Source of the DNA: Paragordius varius
Lineage: Eukaryota > Nematomorpha
NCBI GenBank assembly: GCA_964247055.1
Contig: OZ176051.1
Coordinates: forward strand, 12,028,001 to 12,092,000
Direction of reading: 5' to 3'
DNA: 64,000 nt
Part shown: positions 47,029 through 59,500 of the stretch, piece after piece
How the letters are laid out: the number at the start of each line of letters is the position of its first letter
Numbering within the stretch: the first letter of the stretch is position 1
Position numbers and translations under genes: made by a program
Notes under the pieces: generated by a model
Database searches by the model: none
Told to the model about the DNA's origin: nothing
Seen by the model: the letters and a program-made list of their open reading frames with translations, nothing else

Positions 47029-50000
47029 CAGGGCTTCTTAAACTATGGGTCGCGACCCCATTTGGGGTTGCGAGTGATAAAAATACAATTTAATAAAAAA
47101 TGTTTATAAACTTGTAGAATTATTGTTACAAAGAAAAATAACAATTATCGCATATAAATATATTCTAAAATCTTCTTGTTCGGAAAGACTGTTTATATTA
47201 GCATTTCTATATCGATCATTATAATCTATATATTTATAAAAATGGAAAATGCTGGCTTTGTGATCTGTTTCCGTAAAACCGGTAGACCCATTCAAATCCA
47301 AATGTCAAAAAAATATAAAATTAATGAATGTATCGACAATTTACTCTTTTTTTGAAATAGGCCCCAGTTCGGGCCCACCCCGTCTAAAAACAGCTTTTTT
47401 GAAAGTCCACAAAAATCGTGTCTTTGAGACAATTTTCCGGAAAACGTGTTGGTCGTTTTCAAATATGATTTTTTTACCTTTTTTCGATTGCGCCTAACAT
47501 AGTCGACTTACTTTTTTAATTTAGGCTCTCTTTTTATCCTCTTCCCCCGTAAGATGCTATTTTTTTCGAAAAAACTAAATAATTTTTTTGTCCAGGGTAT
47601 GAGACAGTCAATGAGGATTCCAGGTATTCCCTATTAAAAGGCAAAAATTTTAGTTTTGCGTTTTTTTAATTTTGGCTGGATAAAAAGATAGCCGCTAGAA
47701 CTGCGCCACTATATAGAATTTGCTTTGTTTTGGAGCACAGATATGAAGCCATATGAGCTCATTAAAATAAAATATTAGCCGTAACTAGGTAAAATTTAAT
47801 GTCGGGCTTTTTATTAGCCGTTAATTTGGGGTTTTTATGCTTTCGCCATCATATAACGATTTTTTACAGCTGAGGTATTTTTTTAATAACCCATTAGACG
47901 ATTGTATCAAAGATGCCCTATAAAGGCAAAGAATTTTACTCGGTGCTTCCATACTATGGGTAGACGTCTACCGGTTTAAAACACCATATAAAATGGCGTA
48001 GTTTTGGAGCTAATTTTCGAAAAATTTAAACAGCACGAGTTCAGTTAAATATATTTCTGGATAATTTGTATAATATCATTCTTTCCTTTAAAAGGGACGA
48101 CAAATGATTTACTTTTGTTATCCCTTGATCAGATGTGTGAACACAATTTCAAAATAGAACTTATAACCATGATTTCTGAAATGAAATCTTAAATTAAATC
48201 CAATGATAGTTGAATATTAACCTTTATAAGGGACAGTTTAAATATGGTCAATTTTGAGTAAACAATATTTGAGCCTATGCAAAAATTTGTAAAAGAATAA
48301 TTAATGAGATTTTTTATTAAATATGTTTTTTATATTTTTTTATCTCCATCTCTATTTATTGTAAAGTGACCAGATAGGCTGTTTTTGGCAGTATAGTACT
48401 GGATTTTTAGAAAATAACTGCGACAGTACTGCCCCCACTTTTGTACCGCTTTTTGAAATTTAAATATAGTACCCTCTGTAAAAATAACCCCATAATTTGT
48501 AAAGAAATGGTGCATTTTGGGGTAAAAAAATAAGATTGGTCTATTTTTAATTGGTTAATATTTTATTTCTGCTCGAATTATATATAAAATTGGATTTTGG
48601 ATCGGTCAAATCGCTTTTCGTTGCAGCCTTTCGCGCAGTGGCGACACTATAAATCACGGACTCCACCGTTTTTTCACACAGGGCTTCCGAAATTGACATT
48701 TATTATATTTTAATAAATGTTTGATCTAGTTGGAAAGTTTATTTTTTGTTATAATTATCGGGAGAATTATTTAGAAAATTGCTATTCCCGCAACTATTAT
48801 TTAAAATTAATTATATATGGCATATGATTCGAAATAACTTTTTTTTCATAATAATTAAGAGTTTTTAAATTTACATACTCATTAGGTGGGAGGTATGTTA
48901 TAACTTAATTTTTTTCCTAAACTTTAATTTTATTAGTTTTCTTGTTTTTTTGCATAAACAAATTTGAGTATGTTGCCTACTTCAAACTATTTTATAGCAT
49001 GATGGAAACGGTGTAACGCTTTGAGATATGATAAAACCCTTTTTCTAAATAATATGATATTTAACATTACTATAGATTGAGAATTGAAGGTTTGTTTGCT
49101 TGATTTTGGTGAATTTTGTAAAAAACACAATTTTTATTTTACATAAATTTAAAACGAACGAATATTTTAATCATAATTCTGAAAAAAATGTTTAGCATTA
49201 TCGAATCAAATATATATATATATATATATATAAATGGTCTAACATCTCAACCGTTTATATCGTATCCATCGTCCTCAAAATAGTATGAAGTGCGCTTCAA
49301 CAAAATTTTGCTAAAAATTTAATTTTTGAAAGTGTGAATTTTTTAAAAAATAAATTTAGTTGATATCAAAATTTAGCACATATTTGAAATAATTACTAAT
49401 GTCGGATTTTTAGGTTTTTTTGTGAGAATAGTCTGTTTTAAAAGAGCAAAAAAATTTGGGACTTTCAAAGCCCACCTAACAATTTAAAATTTTTAAAAAA
49501 TTTGCTTTTTTTATGTAGTTTATGTTATATTTAAGTGATATTTTTGAAATAAAGTATTAAGTTTTCACCACAAAATATATTTGAACTTGCGCACCTTTTG
49601 CAATTTTATGCGGAGCTACCACAAAAGTGTTGATAACTTTCTTTAATAATAAAGATTAAAACCAAAAACACCATGATAATCCTGATATTTCCTATCAGAA
49701 TATTTTATTTCATCAGGATATTTTTTGCGGAAACTGTGTTATATACCACACCAATGGTGTAAAAACAGCTAAGTATGTTTTAATTTTGTACTGCGTCAAA
49801 ATTCTAAATATCTGGTAACATTGATTTATTGCAAATTATTAGGAATTATGAGTGGGACTACGCCACGGCAAAGCGTGACAAGGCCAGCTAGTATCTTGTT
49901 TAAATTTATCAGAAAATGTTATAGAAATTTATAAAAAATGGAGATTTATTTTTGTCAATCTCTTAAAACCAAAATTATCTTGTATAAATTTACTATAATC

Positions 50001-50179
50001 AGCAAATATTATAGAAATTTATAAAAAATGCAGATTTATTTTTGTCAATCTCCTAAAACCGAAATAATCCTGATAAATATTATCAACAAAATTTCTAGGT
50101 GTTATTGCGAATCTAGGGGTTGTTAAGAAACACGCCATCATAAATGGGGTCGGGAACTACAAAAGTTTAAGACGCTTTG
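47029..50179 (+). mobile_element. Probable non-autonomous hAT-like element
   Basis: The left end CAGGGCTTCTTAAACTATGG GTCGCGACCCC has the look of a hAT terminus. The right side, reversed from 50179, reads CAAAGCGTCTTAAACTTTTG and then CCCGACCCC, an imperfect inverted repeat of the left end. No clear 8-bp duplication is visible, so the pairing is tentative. It includes 47225-47625 (the inverted match to 1-400), a TGACCAGATAG...GTACCGCTTTTTGAA stretch near 48370 that resembles the end of another DNA transposon, and a two-copy tandem repeat near 49910. I see no transposase frame. Confidence 0.5.
49905..50090. repeat. Two-copy tandem repeat, unit about 95 bp
   Basis: Two units share TTATAGAAATTTATAAAAAATG, AGATTTATTTTTGTCAATCTC and the following TAAAACC block. 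They differ by scattered single bases. Confidence 0.85.
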
Positions 50180-50739
50180 AATTAAATAGACGGGACGACC
50201 ACAAATAAATGATGGGATTTATATGATCCAATGTATCAATAATTTCTTTGAATCAAAAAAAGGAATTTAACACGCTTTTTGCCTTATATTATTAGAAACC
50301 ATATTTTTCAATTTAAAAACATGTATGATGTATTATATTCGGGAACCTAATAAAGTTTAGACATTATTTTAATGTATTTTCCCAAAATCTTTTCGGTATA
50401 AATTAATAAAATATAAATTCAGTAACATTTATATTCCATATCTTGCTATCCAAAACGAAAGGTTTCGAATTATAAGCGTAAATGAAAATCATGAAAAAGG
50501 GATTTGCATAGCATTTTCGTTAGGGACATGGTGAAGCCATTACCTGTTTTATATACCAAAGCGATTTCACTATAAAGTATTATGATATTAAGCGAATTTA
50601 AAAATATGATTTCTTCAGTCCTTTAAGCGCATTATTATAATATTTTTTTTAAAAAATGTAAAATTGTTATAAATTCCTATTCTCATACTTTTTGCCGCTT
50701 TTTTAATAATGCAACAGGCAAATAAATGTATAATGTGGT
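50180..50739. other. Intergenic, no gene seen
   Basis: A+T-rich sequence with no frame or repeat I can assign. Confidence 0.35.
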
Positions 50740-51800
50740 TAGAAAATATAAATAATAAACTTTAGACTTTCAGGCTACATTGTACCACAAAATAAACTGC
50801 GTCAGATTAACAATAGGCAACACAGCTTTCGTTCCAAACGAGTCTGGGATTCATCAAAGATCTATCTTAAGCCCTTTTCTTTTTATATTAATTATTTATC
50901 TAACAAAAGATATAAAAGGTCGACTATGGGAGTTTATCTATGCTTACATCATGATCGCGGCAACATCAATTGAGAATTTAAATCAAAAGTACAACATATG
51001 AAAATTTTAAAATAGTGAAACGGCGATAAACAAAGCAAAACACATGTGCAAATAACGGATAAAACGGTATGTGAACGAGTTAGTTTATATATGGAGTAAA
51101 ATAAAACTTTACTCAATACTATGTACATCTTCAAGGGTGGTATACAAAAAGTGCTTTCTTATAAAAGGGACTTTAAACAACCAGGATAAATTTCTATGTG
51201 AATCATGCAAAAATAAAACTGTAAATCCACATACTTCTCTAAATACACTTATATGTCAGACGCCAAAATGATTCATTAATAATTTTGAATACCCGGGCGA
51301 TGTTATACATTTCCGAGGTAGAATAAGCCAGATAGTTCAATAAAGATCCCATTAGGCTTGGGTAAATTATCATCAATCTAAAATAGCGCTGAAAAATAAA
51401 CATATATCTGGAAAAAACAAAGGCCTGATCTAAAAACAACCATACGCCCCATACTCCTCTATGGAAGCGATACATGGCCGATGACATATTAAATCGAGAA
51501 TTAACTGATGGACATAAAAAGCGGATGATTTAACTATTTAACCCCAATAGGTCAAACTCAAATTTGGATCAACTCTACTAACCTTTAAATATGCTCAGAT
51601 GTAATAGACTCAGATGTTTAGGACACATCAAACTAGCTCCAGAACAATGGACATATAAAATTTTATTTCCACATCCCGAAGGTATCAATCGTATGAGCAG
51701 ACCTACTTTAAACTGGGAAGTTGCCAACATTGATGTAATGCCTGGAAGGATCGCAAATGTTACAGGCAGATAGGGATACAATGACTAGCCATCCCACACG
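50740..51800 (+). mobile_element. LINE RT relic next to the 3' end of HOP2
   Basis: Near 50780 the frame VRLTIGNTAFVPNESGIHQRSILSPFLFIL matches the RT block around GVxQGSxLSPxLF. Near 51450 RPILLYGSDTWP matches the YGCESW region. Near 51600 NRLRCLGHIKLAP and, further on, SRPTLNWEV match the C-terminal GHxxR...GRPxxxW motif. Frames are broken. It ends about 60 bp from the HOP2 stop codon and is in the opposite orientation. Confidence 0.7.
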
Positions 51801-51847
51801 ATACCTCCTAAGATGAAACATTTTTTAATAACCTTGCAAGTAAAAAA

Positions 51848-51853
51848 TTTATT
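51848..51853 (-). terminator. Poly(A) signal of HOP2
   Basis: AATAAA on the minus strand, 8 nt past the HOP2 stop codon (51864-51862). Such a close signal implies a very short 3' UTR, in keeping with the compact gene. Confidence 0.6.
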
Positions 51854-51861
51854 AAAATAAA

Positions 51862-52626
51862 TTATATAACATTTGGCATATCTTCGATTCCAATCTCCTC
51901 CTAAATACAAACGTAAAAAATATTTTAAAACCAATAATTGATTTTTTGGATGTGGATAATTTTCAAGTATTGTATCCAAAATATCCATTAGCTAAATTTA
52001 ACCAATAATTTATACCATTCTACGTCTAATTTTATATTCTTTGGTCAAAAGGGCATTTAAATCTAATATCTTGCTTTAGATTAGAAATGTAATTACCATT
52101 TTTTTCTCGTTTTCTGGTATAAGGTTTTGATTTGTTTTAATATGAGTTAAAGTTTCTTGCAAATAATTTTTCTGAATTTAAAATTGTATTATACTTCTTT
52201 AGATGTTTCATCAAGTAAAAGTTTAGCTTCAGCAAGAGTCAAAGTAGCTCGTAAACTTTGTAATTCTTTAATATCAAAAGGTAATACTTTCATCCATAGC
52301 TTTGATATCCTTCTTGACATCAAAATTATTTTCTTTTAACTCATCAATCTTATGGTCCATTTCTCGCATTTCATCCTGGTCTAAAATTGGCAGTTTATCC
52401 TAAACATATTACATAATAATAAAACTTGATCAGGCAGGTATACTTTTTGTTTTCCATAAATTTTTTCAACAATTAACTTTTTGGCAACAAGATTATCAAG
52501 TGCCTTAATTATTGCAGTTTTTCCATAGTCTTTCTGCAAGTGATTACTAATATCTTGAGCACTATATGGCCGATTGTGGTTTTCCAAAAATTGGTATACA
52601 GCGTCGTCTGCTGTGGATCTACTCAT
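51862..52626 (-). CDS. PSMC3IP: Homologous-pairing protein 2 (HOP2/PSMC3IP), 7 exons, complete, 203 aa
   Basis: HOP2 pairs with MND1 and stimulates DMC1/RAD51 strand exchange in meiosis. Exons descending: 52426-52626 (ATG), 52288-52399, 52195-52265, 52097-52171, 52016-52069, 51932-51991, 51862-51900 (stop TAA). All junctions are in phase. Residues 1-67 form the winged-helix DNA-binding domain, with NRPYSAQDISNHLQ and YGKQKVYLPDQ matching the vertebrate NRPYSSQDVFGNLQ and YGKQKIYFADQ. Residues ~68-150 are the Leu-rich coiled coil that binds MND1 (RATLTLAEAKLLLDE). The end has KEYKIRRRM, DTILENYPHPKNQLL and EEIGIED, matching KEWRKRKRM, AILEGYPKSKKQFF and EEVGIET. Length is close to the human 217. 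Introns are only 26, 22, 23, 27, 24 and 31 nt. A divergent receptor gene starts 430 bp upstream. Confidence 0.95.
51901..52425 (-). other. Six ultrashort introns of HOP2 (22-31 nt) within this span
   Basis: Introns: 52400-52425 (26), 52266-52287 (22), 52172-52194 (23), 52070-52096 (27), 51992-52015 (24), 51901-51931 (31). All start GT (GTATTA, GTATAA, GTAATT or GTTTTA) and end AG, mostly TTTAG, TCAG or AAAG. Removing the 22-nt intron restores MDEKLQSLRATLT against vertebrate MEAELKELSSALT; without removal the frame shifts. Confidence 0.93.
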
Positions 52627-53056
52627 GCTTATTAAACAGCTGAATTTGTTTTAAACAACTAAATTCATATTTTTATAAATTAAATTATTTATTATATATT
52701 TTTTCTATTTTAACTGTTTCACAAATGATTTTGTTGGATTCACAGATATGTGGTTAGATAAATTGTTTTTATCATCAGATTTAAATCTAATTTTTTGCCC
52801 TTAAGCTAATTTGGGTGTGTTTACTTAAACATTTATTTGATTATCGCTTAAATAAATTAATGATATGAGTCACCACCTGGATTTATAATGTTAGCAATAT
52901 TCCTACGTTGTGACTATCCATATATAAACCTTACTTTATTATCATCATTGGAAATGGGCGTTTATTCTTTTAAAATTTATCAAGCAACCATGCTTTCAAA
53001 TCGTGCATTTGATTAACTAAATAACCCACGACGCCCTGATCTATATCAAATACAAT
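52627..53056. promoter_or_regulatory. Divergent promoter region between HOP2 and the Draper-like gene
   Basis: The two start codons face away from each other across 430 bp of A+T-rich DNA. A shared or back-to-back promoter is inferred from position only. I see no firm core element. Confidence 0.35.
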
Positions 53057-56000
53057 ATGGCATTTAATTCACTGGTTTTATTATTATGGTGCATAATTAT
53101 ATTCCTACAAAATATTCCACCATCAATTTATGCTGCCAATTCTATATACGATTTATCTTCTGCCAAACCTCGTAATACAGAAAGCTTGACTACATTTTCG
53201 CAACGTCGGTCAGTCTCTTTACTAACAAGTAATCAAACCAGTCTATTAGAGCTTGAAAATGGCCCGAACGTTTGCACCAAATCTACTATGTAAAGTTCAT
53301 TTAAATTTGATATATTATTTATTTTATACCTTTATATGTAGTGTTCTCCTAATGTACACAAAATATTTGGGTGTTGAGGATTAGCGTTTTAAAATTATTA
53401 ACGTTTATATCAGGGGACTCTAACACCCGACCTCCAAGTCATTATATAAGGCCTCGATTGTGAATCCATAATTTCCAAAAATATTCTTAAATCTTAGTTA
53501 AATTGATACTTCTGAGACAATTTTTATTAAAGTATAATTGGCGACGAACTGACTCTAACGTTAATTCCATGAGATATTTATTTATATCAAACTTTTTTAA
53601 TCAATGCCCTGTGAATTGATTGGAGTTTTTGCAGATTTAAACTATCAACCTAGATTATGGTCTCACCCCTGATACTGATTTCGATTTTTATGCATGCCTA
53701 TATATATATATCAGTGGTACTCACCAAAAAAATTTGACGGGCCAAATAAAACATATTTTTTTTTCGAGGGCCATGAACCTTATAATGGCAAATATTCCAT
53801 AGCTATTTGACACATACGCACATATTTATACTCTAAATCAGCACAATAAATTTTTTGCGGGTCGCATGTAAATCCAGATAAAAATTCGTTTTGAACCATT
53901 TAGTTTTAAAAATTAAAATATATTGATAACAACATTTATTTTAATATTAATCAATAATTTTTGACAATATTGGTTTCGCCTCATGGCAGGCCATTCTTAA
54001 TACGTCGTCCATATGATCATTAGTTAAGCGATTTCTGTAAGTATTCTTAACATACTTCATTTTTGAATATGCCGTCTCACACGTGTAAGTTGATGGAAAA
54101 ATAGTTAAGATAACTTGAGCACATTTTTTTATATTTTCATATTTATTTGGCACAACTTGCCAAAACTCTATATATCTTTCTTCTCTACGGTTTTCCTTAA
54201 ATATAGCTTCCAAATTGGAATCATTTTTAAAATCAACGAATTCATCAATGATAACCGCCTGATCAAAACCAAAAAGCTCAAGTTGCTTAATGTTGGATAT
54301 ATCCATATGCCATGGATTTTCCACTAGCTTTAAGCAATTTTTTATATTTTTTAATTCTTGAAATCTGAATTTCATCTCATTAGATAAAATGTTAAATGAT
54401 TGTCTATTATTAAATTAATATCCGCGGTAAATTGCATATTTTCTTTATGAATCGTTTTAAGTGTTGGAAAATGTAGGAGTGTTTTATCTATAAAATCTTG
54501 TTTATATATTATTAATTTTTCTTCAAAAGCAAATATATGATTAGCAAATTGGGTTATTATTTTGCTCCCTTAAAGACTTGTATTAAAAGTACTAAGTTTA
54601 TAAATAATGTCGCAAAGGTAGGTTAATAAAATTCACCATTTGTCACTATTAATTTCCTCGTCAAACTTTCTGTTATCTTTTATAAATAATAGAATTTCAT
54701 GTCTTAAATCAAAAAATCTATTCAATACTTTGCTAAGGCTTGGCCATCTCACAGCGGTGTACAAAAGAATATCATCAAACTCACTATGGATATCTTTCAG
54801 AAGGTTTTTGAATTTAATGTGATTGAATTCTCTGCCACGGATGTAGTTAACTATATCCACAACCGTTTTAATTACTAAATTTAGTGATTCATCGTTTACA
54901 CGCGAAATCAAGTTTTGCTCATGAATGAAGCAGTGAAAGGATAATAGATTTTGCAAATTATATTTGTTTTTTAAAAGAGAAATAAACCCTTTGTTTATTC
55001 CAATCATAGAGGGACAGCCATCTTTGCAGATCGAAACCAATTTTTTCATAGATATACCATTATTATCGAAAAAGGTGCTAATTACTTCAAGAAAATCACT
55101 GCCTTTTGTGGTATTATTCATTGGTAAAAATTTCAAATATTCCTCGTTGATTATGTTGTCGTTGCAAAATCTCACGAAGAGCGCACATTGAGGTGTTGAA
55201 CTTATATCAGTGCTAGAATCGATTGCAATACTGAAGTATTTGTAATTTTTCAGAGCCAATAATGTATTGTTAAAAATATATTTAGACATATCTTCAATGC
55301 GTCGAGCACATGTTGAATCAGAAAGTTGAAGTTTTTTAATTTGCCTCATGATTTGTTCTTTATTATGGAATTTATCAAATAAAAAAGTGCAACCATTTAT
55401 TAAACATTCTTTAATTAGTTGGGAATCAGTAAACGGTTTCATATTTTTTCCTAAAATATAGCAAATTTCATACGAAGCTAATGTTACAGCTTTCTCCTAG
55501 GAAAAAGCTATGGCCATAATAGATTTTTCTTTCTCGTATAATTCCTTAAAATTTTTATATTTTTCATTTCTTTCCTCAAGATTTTCTGGTAATTTATGAG
55601 AATGATGGATTTTAAAATGTCTTTCAATATTGTATTTTTTTATAATTATATTGTCCTTGCATATAAGGCAGGTAGCAACATTGTTATTTAAAACGACAAA
55701 AAAACCAGTTTCCCATTCTTTTTTAAAGGAGCGATTTTCATCGGATAATTTACGTTTTTTGGCATTAGATGTCATCCTTTGAATTTATGTTTAAATATTA
55801 TGTAAAAAAAAGAGGAATATAAATTGAATTATGCTATAAAAAACAGGTCGAAATTTAATGATATTGAGTTGAAAATATTTTATGAGAATGAGTTTTAAAA
55901 ATGATGCAGGATAGCGATGAAATGTATGTGCAATCGGTGAAAACAAAAAAGAAATGCAATAAAAATTTCAAAAAGAAAAGAAGAAGAAACAACGTGTGCC

Positions 56001-56466
56001 CATAAATCATAAATTTTAAAATCATTTAAATGTAGGAAATTTTTCTACATTTCAAATTGGGTAAAAAATAAATATTATTTAAAAAAAATTAAATATCAGT
56101 CATAGTGCATTTTTAAAGCACACTTAGGGCCGCATGCGGCCCGCGGGCCGCGGTTTGAGTATCACTGATATATATTTTGAATGCGGCGCCGTTCTTTTAA
56201 GTCAAAAATCTGGTTCATGAAGCTATTTATGTTTGTCAGCCCTAATTTATATTTTATAAGTTTTATATTGTTTTACTCGTCATTTTATTTAGCCCCCAAA
56301 AAATATATTTTTTCTTCTGTAAATTTAAACTCATATGATATTTGCTTGTAATTAATTATATATTATAACTGGTTGTATTTACTCTTGATATGTAGATGGT
56401 GGTCATTTATGCTCCTACTTGTTACCAATTTATAAACTATTTTTTTGGTTTTTTTGGTCAAAAGTT

Positions 56467-56506
<40 letters not shown>

Positions 56507-59500
56507 TTAAAAAATTAAGTCTTGATAGCATGATAGATATATAATTAATTTGGTTTTTTAAAGGTTGAATTATTTATATTTCGGTTAAAATTTTTTATCA
56601 AACTGATTTTAATATGTTCTAATATATTGCCTAAGATAGATGCAAGCTAGCGATGAAAAGTTTTTACAATTTAATTTGCGTCATTTTTATAAAATATACT
56701 TAATCATTCAAAAAAGTTTTATTCTTAAATTTGCCGACATATAAATTAAGTCTCTTTGCAATCATGACTAAATTAAAGTATATATATATATATTTCGATG
56801 ATAACGAGTTAGACTATTAAACCTAAACCTAAGACTCAAAAATAATTTTTTTGAAAAAAAACTTTTTTTTAATTTTTAAGTTTATTTATAATGTATGCTA
56901 ATTAATAAAAAAATTCTTTTTTTAGACAAAAACAATCTGTACAAGTGACGAAAGAAGTCGATTGCAGTTTTTTGGATCACGTCATAGATTTCTTTAAATC
57001 CAAGAAAGTCTGTAAAAAAACCAAGTATATTATTTCATGTTAAACAACATAAATTGTGCAAAAAATTTGCGTTTTAATCCATGTTTATAAACGGTATTTT
57101 TGTTTTATAGTTTACGTAAAAAGAATGTAAAAAAAACTTTTTTTTGTCCATGAAAGTTTAATGATGAATATATTATATTGTGTTAATGACATAATATAAT
57201 ATGCATTAATTTTAAAAATTTTTTGATAAATTATTCCCCTGTTTTTTACGGTTTAAATTTAAATAAAATTAATTGATTAACATTTATTATTTGCTTATAG
57301 AATAGTTACCGAGTTTCGAGACGTTGAAGTTGATGTTAGGGTTTGTTGTGAAGGCTATCAAAAATTTCTTACAAAATGCATACGTAATAATATTTACCTC
57401 CATTTTTAAAATCAAATTTAGATTTATTTTTTAAATAATATACCATTGACAAAATTCATATTCACCCTTAAACAATTCGAATTCACCCTATCAATTATAT
57501 GTTTTCGGGCTAATATAACTCATCATGAATATGAAATATATCTTTATGGCATAACTTATTATTTCAGTATTACTTTAAATTGAAACAAAATTTCATAATT
57601 TTTAATCTTAAAAAACACTTGATTTATTTTGGGGTGAATTTGAATTAGAGGGTGAATTTAAATTGTTTAAGGGTGAATTTGAACTGTAAATGGTATATTT
57701 AATTTGAAACGAAAAACAGCTATATGTCCTGATCAATGTGTGCACGGGGTATGTGTGGCACCCAATGTCTGTAAATGTAATCCTGGGTATTCTGGAAAAA
57801 GATGTCTTTACGGTAGAATAGATTTTAGAAATAGTTCAATAAAGAATTTTAAATTTAACTCTATTAAATGTAAAAAATAAAATTTGACCAAAAATTACTT
57901 AAAAATGGTTTAAAAATTGTGAAATTTCATAAAATATATTTTTTTAAGACATTGACCTTCATAGTGAGTTAAACAACGTAATTAATAAAAATGATCTTTA
58001 AGTTATCAATCAAATGAATATTTAAGCCAATAAAACAATCCTTTTTTGTCATATAAGTAGAGTTTCGGTCATTGTATCAAAATCATCGGTTACTTTTTTT
58101 GTATTTATGAGCTGGATGTATTATTATGTATTGTTATATGTTTTATCTCAGCTTGCAAAAATTTCACTTGGGGCCCGGATTGCTCAAAACCTTGTCATTG
58201 CGTTAATGCTATATCATGTGATCCGGAGAATGGCATATGCAATTGCAAATCAGGTTATTTGTATAAATATAAAAACTTTTTTTTATTTTTACTTTTCTAT
58301 AAAATAAATACGACTTAATATAAAAAATGTGAATATTGTAATTACCGTAGCCTTTGTGTTATAATGACCTTTTGTAATAACTCCTCCGCTTTTTAGATTT
58401 TGTATTTACTACGCTTTTCAAAATTAATCGAATATTTTTTTTAATATAAAAATTTATTGATTATTAATAAGATATTTAAAAGAGTTTCTTCTGAAAGCGT
58501 TATTAGGTAAGGCTGATGATGAAATTTTGTGGCCATTTATATAGCCATCAATGGTATTTAAATTTCACACAATTGTTCCAGATTTAAGTAAGCTTAAATA
58601 GGATATCCATATTTTATTTAAGATTGTACGAAATTTTAAAATCTATTATTTAAGAGTTGTCTGTCAAAAACCAAGCACACCAAATTGTTGTTATTAAAAT
58701 TAAATTTTGAATAAATATAACGATTTTAACCAAAAAAATGAATTATTGAGTTTAAAACGTTTTTTTTTTGTTAAAATTGACTCGTAACACAAAAACCGTT
58801 TTTATGTATTTTTTCCATAAAACTAGGTTGGCAAGGTACCCAATGTACCAAAGCGTGCCCATCGACCCATTGGGGTCCAAATTGTTCCCTTGCTTGTGAT
58901 TGTGATGACAATGTTGGTGGTGACACGCAACAAAGCCAAATCTATCAAACTCATCATCCGGACGACTTGACTAGCCATGATATGAATGCAATTAACATTA
59001 ATGCGAATGCTCAATTAACATTGGCTCAACATTCAATCATTGCTGAGTTACTCAAGAATCAAAATGATAAGCAGAAAACCAAAACTATGTTGCCTAGTAT
59101 GACGTGTGATCGTTTTACGGGTAAATGTGCCACAACCCTATCTCACTTATTGGCCACAAAGCTAAGCACTGCCGAACATTGTCAACTTTGTTTTGCATTT
59201 GGACACACTTACAATTGTTCTCGGACCATTAAAACTAAGGATGGTGTTGATACAGACAAAAGAGATTTATTATCAACTGCAACACGTATCATCACCTCAT
59301 CTAAAGTGAAATGTGACTGTCATATTGGGTATGTAATTGATATATATTTTTATTTGAAACATAAATTGTTTTATATAATGTAGTATAGTGCTGAGGTGGG
59401 CAAACCGGGGACGATACGTTTGTTTCAATGTCTTTTGGATAAATATGAAATAGAGCGTTAAGTAAAGAATATGAGCTTTAAAACCAAAAAATAATTGCTA

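Noticed and set aside
52266-52287. Apparent frameshift in HOP2, suggesting a pseudogene
   Set aside because: A GT-AG interval of 22 nt restores the frame and the alignment exactly, and five more introns of similar size occur in the same gene.
58823-59014. 63-aa minus-strand frame
   Set aside because: Antisense to receptor exon 6 with its conserved EGF cysteines.
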